From an uncultured Oscillospiraceae bacterium (GTDB lineage: Bacteria; Bacillota; Clostridia; Oscillospirales; Oscillospiraceae): a stretch of DNA of 18,119 nucleotides. The notes under the pieces were generated by a model. That model was not told the DNA's origin and searched no databases. It saw nothing but the letters and a program-made list of their open reading frames with translations. How positions within the stretch are numbered: the stretch's first letter is position 1; the number at the start of each line of letters is the position of its first letter. This document shows positions 8,141 to 13,224 of the stretch, in pieces. The stretch lies in assembly GCA_934572335.1 (NCBI GenBank), contig CAKTKU010000030.1, positions 1 to 18,119 of the forward strand, in the 5' to 3' direction. A program made the position numbers and the translations under genes.

Positions 8141-9342
8141 TTTTTCAGTACCTCCGTAAATAGTTTTTGGCAGGCGGCGGAAAACTCCTCCCGCGTGCCG
8201 TTGTTTTTCAAAATATGGTCACAGCGCTCGTAATAATACTGATCCGGGCGCTGGGCGTTGACGCGCATCATGGCGTATTCAAGGCTTATCCCGTCGCGCT
8301 TTTGTATGCGCGCGAGGCGTATATCCCTGTCTGCAACGACGCCGACGGTCGTAAAGCAGCGCTTGCCCGCGCCGCTTGAGAAAAGCTCTATCGCGTCGAG
8401 CGCGGCGAGCGTTCCGCCCGCCATCGCCCACTCTCTCAGTCGGCGGCTTATCTCAAGGTTAATGTATTTATGCGTGATCAGGTTGAGATCGCGCAGTGCC
8501 TCCTCGTCCGTGAACACCACCGCGCCCAGCGCCTTTGTGTCCACTGCGCCGTCCGTGACCGCGCCGGGGAAGTATTTGTCTATCTCGGCGATCATGTCCG
8601 CGCTGCCGCGCAGCAGCTCATGGTACAGCGCGTCGCAGTCGATGACCAGCGCGCCGAAGCCGCGCAGCACGTCGAGCGCGGTGGTCTTGCCGCTGCCCGT
8701 GCCGCCGGTGATGCCCACAACGCGGACGCCCTCGGCGAGCGCGTCCGCGATCGTGTCCGCGTCCAGCGCGCCCGCGCGCAGTATTCTATACGGCGCGGCG
8801 CTCATGTCGATGAGTGTGGACTCGCGCCCGATGCCGCACTCGCCCCCGTCGATGACGGCGGGTATTTTCCCCGCGAAGTATTCCATGACCTTCGCCGCGG
8901 TCTTGGGGCTCTCCGCGCCGGAGGGGTTGGCGGAGGGCGCGGCGAACGGCACGCCCGCAAGGCGCAGCGCCTCCAGCGTGAGCGGATGATCCGGGCAGCG
9001 CAGTCCCACCGTCGCCCCGCCCGCGCGCACAAGCCTGGGCACGGCGTCCTTCGCCTTCAGCACGATGGTCAGCGGTCCCGGCCAGAACTTATCCGCGAGG
9101 CGATGCGCCTGCGGCGGAACGTCGTCGCAGTATTTCTCCATCGCGCTCTCGTCCGGCACCATCAGCGACAGCGGCTTCACCGCAGGGCGCCCCTTGACCT
9201 CGTATATCTCGTGCACGGCGCGCTCGTCCAGTCCGTTCCCGGCGAGGCCGTACACCGTCTCCGTCGGCACGGCGACGAGCCCGCCGCCGCGTATTATCTC
9301 CGCCGCCGCGGAAATGTCCGTCGTTATGAGCCTCGTGTCCAT
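8137..9342 (-). CDS. YrdC/Sua5 (TsaC-type) - dephospho-CoA kinase fusion
   Basis: 401 residues in one continuous frame. Residues 9-203 are a YrdC domain, which makes threonylcarbamoyl-AMP from Thr, bicarbonate and ATP for t6A37 in tRNA: VPTETVYGLAGN, KGRPAVKPLSLMV, PGPLTIVLKA, SANPSG and the GRESTLIDM strand. Residues 206-401 are CoaE, which phosphorylates the 3'-OH of dephospho-CoA in the last step of CoA synthesis: P-loop GGTGSGKT at 213-220, VIDCDALYHELL, and a C-terminal RIQKRDGISLEYAMMRVNAQ lid-like segment. The two domains are joined with almost no linker, and the Sua5 C-terminal domain is absent. It begins 1 base after the prfA stop, with GGAGG six bases ahead of ATG. Both activities look intact; that one polypeptide does both is inference. 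Confidence 0.92.
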   Translation of the reverse strand: MDTRLITTDISAAAEIIRGGGLVAVPTETVYGLAGNGLDERAVHEIYEVKGRPAVKPLSLMVPDESAMEKYCDDVPPQAHRLADKFWPGPLTIVLKAKDAVPRLVRAGGATVGLRCPDHPLTLEALRLAGVPFAAPSANPSGAESPKTAAKVMEYFAGKIPAVIDGGECGIGRESTLIDMSAAPYRILRAGALDADTIADALAEGVRVVGITGGTGSGKTTALDVLRGFGALVIDCDALYHELLRGSADMIAEIDKYFPGAVTDGAVDTKALGAVVFTDEEALRDLNLITHKYINLEISRRLREWAMAGGTLAALDAIELFSSGAGKRCFTTVGVVADRDIRLARIQKRDGISLEYAMMRVNAQRPDQYYYERCDHILKNNGTREEFSAACQKLFTEVLKK

Positions 9343-9343
9343 G

Positions 9344-10414
9344 TCACGCCTCCGTCTGCTGCCGCAGCTTCTCCGCCTGATCGGCGGTCACGAGCGCGTC
9401 GATGAGCGCGTCAAGGTCGCCGTTGATGATGGCGGAGATGTTGAAGTTCTTGTTGTCCCCGGTGAGCCGGTGATCGGTCACGCGGTTCTGGGGAAAGTTA
9501 TAGGTGCGCACGCGGTCGCTCCTGTCGCCCGTGCCGATCTGGCTCTTGCGCTCGGCGGCGACGGCGGCGTTCTGGCGCGCGACCTCCGCCTCGTAGAGCT
9601 TTGAGCGCATGATCTGCATGGCTCTGTCCTTGTTCTTATACTGGCTGCGCTCGTCCTGACACTCCACGACCGTGCCGGTGGGCAGGTGGGTGATGCGTAT
9701 GGCGCTCTCGGTCTTGTTGACGTGCTGCCCGCCCGCGCCGGAGGAGCGGTACGTGTCTATCTTGAGGTCGTTCATGTCCAGCTTGAAGTCCACCTCGCCG
9801 ATTTCCGGCAGCACGGCGACCGTCGCGGCAGAGGTGTGGATGCGCCCGCCGGACTCCGTCACGGGGACGCGCTGCACGCGGTGTCCCCCCGCCTCGAACT
9901 TGAGCCGGGAGTATGCCCCCTGCCCCTCGATGACAAAGCTTATCTCCTTTATGCCGCCCAGCTCCGTCTCGTTGACGTTCGCCACGTCGAGCTTCCAGCC
10001 GCGGCGCTCGGCATACATCGAGTACATACGGAAGAGGTCCGCCGCGAAGAGCATGCCCTCCTCCCCGCCGACGCCGCCGCGTATCTCCATGATAACGTTC
10101 TTGTCGTCGTTGGGATCCTTCGGCAGCAGCAGGAGCTTTATCTCCTGCTCAAGCCGCTCCCGCTCCGCCTTCGCGGCGAGGTATTCCTCCTGCGCCAGCT
10201 CCCTGAGCTCCGGCTCGTCCATGAGCTGCTTTGCGCCCGCCATGTCCGTCTCTGCCTTTTTGTAGGCGGTGTACGCGCTCACGATGGGCGCAAGCTCGCG
10301 CGCCTCGCGCTCGCACCTGGCGTAAAGCGCGGCGTCGGAGTACGTCTCCGGCAGCTCCATGCGCGCGGTCAGCTCGTCATATTGATTTTTCAAAGCATCG
10401 AGCTTTTCAAACAT
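9344..10414 (-). CDS. prfA: Peptide chain release factor 1
   Basis: 356 residues from the ATG at 10414. RF1 recognises UAA and UAG and triggers hydrolysis of peptidyl-tRNA. The tripeptide anticodon is PVT (184-186, in VQRVPVTES), the PxT form that marks RF1 rather than RF2 (SPF). The catalytic GGQ is at 228-230 within SSGAGGQHVNKTESAIR. The upstream in-frame start at 10456 would add 14 atypical residues overlapping the -10 box. MFEKLDALKNQYDEL is the usual N-terminus and has GGAG six bases upstream. In many Firmicutes the next gene is prmC (methyltransferase for the GGQ Gln); here the YrdC-CoaE fusion follows directly. Confidence 0.96.
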   Translation of the reverse strand: MFEKLDALKNQYDELTARMELPETYSDAALYARCEREARELAPIVSAYTAYKKAETDMAGAKQLMDEPELRELAQEEYLAAKAERERLEQEIKLLLLPKDPNDDKNVIMEIRGGVGGEEGMLFAADLFRMYSMYAERRGWKLDVANVNETELGGIKEISFVIEGQGAYSRLKFEAGGHRVQRVPVTESGGRIHTSAATVAVLPEIGEVDFKLDMNDLKIDTYRSSGAGGQHVNKTESAIRITHLPTGTVVECQDERSQYKNKDRAMQIMRSKLYEAEVARQNAAVAAERKSQIGTGDRSDRVRTYNFPQNRVTDHRLTGDNKNFNISAIINGDLDALIDALVTADQAEKLRQQTEA

Positions 10415-10446
10415 AGCTTTCTCCGTTGTCCGTTTAATGCACGGAT

Positions 10447-10475
10447 ATTTTAGCACAAGAAAATCGGCGTGTAAA
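10447..10475 (-). promoter_or_regulatory. Sigma-A-type promoter of prfA operon
   Basis: Read leftward: TTTACA (10470-10475), 17-base spacer ending in TTGTGC, TAAAAT (10447-10452). Both hexamers match consensus at 5 of 6 positions. It lies just downstream of the terminator at 10478-10514 and about 30 bases ahead of the prfA start, so it probably drives prfA, the YrdC-CoaE fusion, the aminopeptidase and perhaps tepA. Confidence 0.72.
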
Positions 10476-10477
10476 TA

Positions 10478-10514
10478 CGAAAAGGCGCGCAGAGCGATCC
10501 GCGCGCCTTTTTCG
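10478..10514. terminator. Bidirectional-looking terminator between the 72-aa gene and prfA
   Basis: GAAAAGGCGCGC (10479-10490) and GCGCGCCTTTTTC (10501-10513) form a GC-rich stem around a 10-base loop, with A/T runs on both flanks. In context it ends the leftward sigma factor/small-protein transcript just before the prfA promoter. Confidence 0.78.
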
Positions 10515-10531
10515 TGCTCACTTGACCTGTT

Positions 10532-10750
10532 TCACTTTTTCGTCGACCCGGTCTCAAAATCGACCCTTCTGCTCGGCTCTATTTTAGGCCTCGCGCCCGC
10601 GGCGACCGAAAACAGCTCGTCGTCGCTCAGCGCCGCCGCCTTTTTCTGCACCGACTCCGTCATCACTGTCAGCGCGTCGTTCCATCCCGGCATTTCCGCC
10701 GTGTCTGCGCACTGGCGGAGCATTTTTTCGACCTTTTCTTTGCCCACCAT
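10532..10750 (-). CDS. Small hypothetical protein downstream of sigma factor
   Basis: 72 residues; I do not recognise the family. It is almost certainly translated: GGAGG lies eight bases ahead of the ATG, it lies between an ECF-like sigma gene and a clear terminator, and it is in the same orientation. The N-terminal half is amphipathic helical (KEKVEKMLRQCADTAEMP). The middle contains ALSDDELFSVAAG (about residues 40-52), which resembles the end of Nif11/NHLP-type RiPP leaders (LSDEELEAVAGG). The C-terminal 20 residues are basic and polar. There is one Cys, no membrane segment and no zinc-finger anti-sigma motif. A small partner or modulator of the sigma factor is as likely as a peptide precursor; both are speculative. 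Confidence 0.65.
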   Translation of the reverse strand: MVGKEKVEKMLRQCADTAEMPGWNDALTVMTESVQKKAAALSDDELFSVAAGARPKIEPSRRVDFETGSTKK

Positions 10751-10799
10751 GAGCTTACCTCCTTCGCAGTGTTGGTCTGTTCACCATGAAATACGCATC

Positions 10800-10825
10800 T
10801 GCCGCGCATTTGTTACACCGCGGCA
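10800..10825. other. Small inverted repeat upstream of the 72-aa gene
   Basis: TGCCGCG (10800-10806) and CGCGGCA (10819-10825) surround a 12-base spacer in the roughly 100-base gap between the sigma gene and the small gene. No T-run follows, so it is not a clear terminator. Its role is unknown. Confidence 0.3.
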
Positions 10826-10850
10826 AGAAAAATTTTATATACGCGGGACG

Positions 10851-11372
10851 TCAATAGACGTCCTCCCTTGAAAAATCAAAGTCCTCAAGCGTCTTTGCCA
10901 TCTTGTCGAGTGCACGGCTCTGAATGACGCGGACATTGCCGCTGGCAATGCCGAGCACACGCGCCGCCTCGTCCGGCGTCAGCCCTTCGAAATAGCGCAT
11001 CACGATGACACTTTGGCTGCGCTCGTCAAGCTTGGAGAGCGCCTGCGCCACAGCCTGGCGGCACGCCATGATGTTTATCGCCCGCGCCATATCGTCGCGC
11101 CCCGGCACAAGGTCAGGCTCCATCGCGTCAAGGCTGGCAACGTCCTTTCGCGCGCGGTAATAGCTGACGAGCTTGCGCTTTGCGATTATGTACAGCCACG
11201 CCTGTTCGTTGCAGCGCGCGGGATCAAATTCCTCCCGGTGGCGGTGGCAGCTCAGAAACACCTCCTGCAATATGTCCTCCGCGTCCTCGCGCACGTGGGT
11301 ATGCGCACTGATATATTTCAGCAGCGCGCCGGAATACTGCGTCATGAGATGCTCGACCCATTTTTCGTCCAT
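10851..11372 (-). CDS. ECF-like sigma-70 family RNA polymerase sigma factor
   Basis: 173 residues from the ATG at 11372. Sigma region 2 (about residues 8-75) contains YSGALLKYISAHTHVREDAEDILQEVF and AWLYIIAKRKLVSYYR. Region 4 (about 118-165) contains LDERSQSVIVMRYFEGLTPDEAARVLGIASGNVRVIQSRALDKM, a helix-turn-helix for -35 recognition. Regions 1 and 3 are absent, as in ECF (group 4) factors. The upstream start at 11423 would add 17 residues without a good ribosome binding site, whereas GGGAGGG lies just ahead of 11372. No zinc-binding anti-sigma gene is adjacent; the gene downstream encodes the 72-residue unknown protein. Target promoters cannot be deduced here. Confidence 0.88.
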   Translation of the reverse strand: MDEKWVEHLMTQYSGALLKYISAHTHVREDAEDILQEVFLSCHRHREEFDPARCNEQAWLYIIAKRKLVSYYRARKDVASLDAMEPDLVPGRDDMARAINIMACRQAVAQALSKLDERSQSVIVMRYFEGLTPDEAARVLGIASGNVRVIQSRALDKMAKTLEDFDFSREDVY

Positions 11373-11572
11373 GCTTACCCTCCCGTCCGTTGACCGCACG
11401 TCAAGCTTCAGTCGCCTCTGCACTTTTGACCGTTCTCAATTATATTTAATAGAATACGACATTTTGTTGTTTGCAGCAAGGGGTACAAACATTTTTGGCG
11501 AAACTGTATAATATCCGGGTCATAAAACTGTATATTTTGTCCGCACTCAAAAATGCGAGGGTAAAACCGTTG

Positions 11573-11601
11573 TTGAAATATCGCGCCCCGGCGTGTATTA
11601 T
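11573..11601 (+). promoter_or_regulatory. Promoter of dut
   Basis: TTGAAA (11573-11578), 17-base spacer, TATTAT (11596-11601), about 40 bases ahead of the dut ATG; AGGAG at 11630-11634 is its ribosome binding site. The remainder of the 11373-11641 divergent intergenic region is AT-rich and holds a 10-base direct repeat AAACTGTATA at 11501 and 11525. Confidence 0.65.
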
Positions 11602-11641
11602 TATAGAATACAGACCAAATAAGCATATCAGGAGAACACAT

Positions 11642-12076
11642 ATGAAAATTGCCGTAAAGAAGCTGCGCGAGGGCGCGGCGCTGCCCACGCGCGGGTCCGC
11701 CTCCGCCGCGGGATATGACCTGCGCGCGTGCATTGAAGAGAGCATGATCATCGCGCCGGGCGCGACCGCAATGGTCGGCACGGGGCTTTCCATCGCCGTG
11801 CCGGAGGGGTATTTCGGCGCGGTGTTCGCGCGCAGCGGTCTCGCCGCGAAGCAGGGCGTGCGTCCGGCGAACTGCGTGGGCGTGTGCGACAGCGACTACC
11901 GCGGGGAGTACACCGTCGCGCTGCACAATGACAGCGCCGCCCCCTGCACCATAAACCCCGGCGACCGCATCGCCCAGCTCGTGGTCATCCCCTACCTCCC
12001 GCTCGAATTTGACGAGGTCGCGGAGCTTGACGCGACGGAGCGCGGCGAGGGCGGCTTCGGCTCAACAGGGCGGTAA
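11642..12076 (+). CDS. dut: dUTP diphosphatase (dUTPase)
   Basis: 144 residues, the normal size for a trimeric dUTPase, which hydrolyses dUTP to dUMP and PPi, preventing uracil misincorporation and supplying dTMP synthesis. All five motifs are present: I SAAGYDLRA (21-29), II FARSGLA (62-68), III GVCDSDYRGE (80-89, with catalytic D83 and stacking Y86), IV PGDRIAQLVV (106-115), V RGEGGFGSTG (134-143, P-loop-like, ordered over the active site). The frame is open upstream to 11471, but only the ATG at 11642 has an AGGAG seven bases ahead. It is a single-gene unit with its own promoter and terminator. No phage genes are nearby, so it looks like the chromosomal copy. Confidence 0.95.
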   Translation: MKIAVKKLREGAALPTRGSASAAGYDLRACIEESMIIAPGATAMVGTGLSIAVPEGYFGAVFARSGLAAKQGVRPANCVGVCDSDYRGEYTVALHNDSAAPCTINPGDRIAQLVVIPYLPLEFDEVAELDATERGEGGFGSTGR

Positions 12077-12099
12077 AACTGACAGCGGAATATATGCGT

Positions 12100-12135
12100 G
12101 CGGCGCACCGGCATGACCGGCGCGCCGCGTTTTTC
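12100..12135 (+). terminator. Terminator of dut, between convergent dut and gntR
   Basis: GCGGCGCACCGG (12100-12111) pairs with CCGGCGCGCCGC (12117-12128) with one mismatch around CATGA, followed by GTTTTTC. It ends exactly where the convergent gntR gene stops, so it mainly serves dut. Confidence 0.75.
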
Positions 12136-12873
12136 TTACCGTATATTATCCCGATCCCGCGCCCACTCGTAGCGCGCGTACTGCTCATCCATGCCGGTTT
12201 TCAGCAGCGCCTCCGCCGCGTCGCCGTCCCCGCGCTCCACAGCGTCCACAAACGCCGTCAGCCGGTCGATTGCGCTGCCGATGCCGACGGAGCGGATATA
12301 CCGCTCCTCGATCTCAATGACGCTCTCCTCCACGGCGTTGAAGCACAGCGTCGTCATGAAGCACCCGCTCATGCGCAGAAGCTTCACATGAAAGTCATAA
12401 AACATCTTCCTCAGCACGCCGTAGCTCATACCGTCCGCGGAGACATATTCGCATATACTGTCGATCCCGCGGCGCAGGAGGGCGATGTCCGCGGCGGTGT
12501 GCCGCTCGGCAAGACGGCGCAGCCCGAACCCCTCCACCGCAAGGCGGAAGTCAAACACCGCACGGATAAGCTCCAGCGACATGCGGTCGCCGTTATAGCG
12601 AAAGAGCGCGTTGAACGTGTCGAGGTTGCCGTCCGACATATAGTCGGCGACGTACACGCCGCTCTGCGGGCGCACGGTGACAAAGCCCATGCGCTGAAGC
12701 TCCTGAAACCCGCTGTGCACGACCGTTTTCCCCACGCCCATCTGCTCGGCGAGCGCCCGCTCGGGCGGGAACTTCTCCCCCACGGTGAGCGCGCCCGAGA
12801 GTATCATCTCCGCGATTTTGTCCACGAACATATCCTTCAAGCTCGGCGAACTGAGCTTTTCAAACACCGCCAT
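12136..12873 (-). CDS. GntR-family transcriptional regulator, FadR subfamily
   Basis: 245 residues from the ATG at 12873, which has AGAGGGG upstream; the in-frame ATG at 12891 lacks a ribosome binding site. The N-terminal winged helix (about 10-75) reads DKIAEMILSGALTVGEKFPPERALAEQMGVGKTVVHSGFQELQRMGFVTVRPQSGVYV, the classic GntR DNA-binding domain. The C-terminal all-helical FCD-like ligand domain (about 88-235) binds small organic or fatty acids in relatives. FHVKLLRMSG keeps the first metal-site region, but the His residues usual near the C-terminus (EH..., ...HL) appear replaced (DRLTAF, TGMDEQ). A perfect TGGT-N3-ACCA palindrome lies 20 bases upstream, suggesting autoregulation. The divergent oxidoreductase operon is a plausible target. 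The ligand is unknown. Confidence 0.9.
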   Translation of the reverse strand: MAVFEKLSSPSLKDMFVDKIAEMILSGALTVGEKFPPERALAEQMGVGKTVVHSGFQELQRMGFVTVRPQSGVYVADYMSDGNLDTFNALFRYNGDRMSLELIRAVFDFRLAVEGFGLRRLAERHTAADIALLRRGIDSICEYVSADGMSYGVLRKMFYDFHVKLLRMSGCFMTTLCFNAVEESVIEIEERYIRSVGIGSAIDRLTAFVDAVERGDGDAAEALLKTGMDEQYARYEWARDRDNIR

Positions 12874-12893
12874 GTCTGCCCCTCTCTTCATGA

Positions 12894-12910
12894 TTTTGGT
12901 GCGACCAAAA
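12894..12910. promoter_or_regulatory. Palindromic GntR/FadR-type operator
   Basis: TTTTGGTGCGACCAAAA is a perfect 7-3-7 palindrome that contains TGGT-N3-ACCA, the half-site arrangement bound by FadR-subfamily regulators. It lies 20 bases ahead of the gntR ATG and on the leftward transcript, consistent with autorepression by roadblock. Confidence 0.7.
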
Positions 12911-13023
12911 CCAAATTCAAATTTCTCTGTCCATGCCGCACATATACGCGCCGCTGCGATTTGCTAAAGCGCTGAAAATACACGGCAGGCATTGCCGCGC
13001 CGGTAAAAATGCGTTATCATGAA

Positions 13024-13040
13024 TTTTGTCCGAACCAATT
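13024..13040. promoter_or_regulatory. Degenerate second GntR-like site at the gntR promoter
   Basis: TTTTGTCCGAACCAATT shares the outer TTTTG and inner ACCAA of the operator at 12894-12910 with the same spacing. It overlaps the -10/start region of the leftward promoter. Several arm positions differ, so this is a weak call. Confidence 0.35.
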
Positions 13041-13066
13041 ATAATTAAACATTGCGCAAATGTCAA
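13038..13066 (-). promoter_or_regulatory. Consensus sigma-A promoter, leftward (gntR)
   Basis: Read leftward: TTGACA (13061-13066), exactly 17 bases, TATAAT (13038-13043); both hexamers match consensus at every position. Transcription would start near 13031 and give gntR a leader of about 150 bases. A promoter this strong for a regulator implies tight repression. Confidence 0.82.
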
Positions 13067-13074
13067 TTGCGCGA

Positions 13075-13134
13075 AGTAACCGCGGGTTACTCAAGGAGGT
13101 GTAATAACCGTACCCGCACCGGGTGCGGGTACGG
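13075..13134. promoter_or_regulatory. Palindrome-rich control region ahead of the oxidoreductase operon
   Basis: This is part of the 350-base gene-free stretch 12874-13224. It holds a perfect 7-3-7 palindrome AGTAACC-GCG-GGTTACT (13075-13091); an orphan AAGGAGG (13093-13099) with no start codon at usable spacing; and a 27-base perfect palindrome (13108-13134, arms CCGTACCCGCACC and its complement around one G). The last is followed by CAAAAAAC rightward, so it is not an intrinsic terminator. Either operators or a folded 5' leader could explain it. I see no convincing rightward -35/-10 pair. Confidence 0.55.
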
Positions 13135-13224
13135 CAAAAAACAGGTGACGGATCGTTAAAAATGTGTTACCATGTTCATGGAGAAAACAACAGGTCACAA
13201 TATATAAATAAGGAGACAGGAAGT

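Noticed and set aside
13014..13045. A rightward promoter using the same AT-rich -10 as the gntR promoter
   Set aside because: A TATAAT exists at 13040-13045, but no -35-like hexamer lies at 16-18 bases; TTATCA is 20 bases away.
13108..13134. The 27-base palindrome as an intrinsic terminator
   Set aside because: No U-tract on either strand: CAAAAAAC follows rightward and GGTTATTACAC... (reading from the stem end) follows leftward.
13123..13224. N-terminal extension of the oxidoreductase from a GTG at 13123
   Set aside because: The GTG lies inside the palindrome with no ribosome binding site, and the extra residues look non-protein-like; the ATG at 13225 has AAGGAG ahead.
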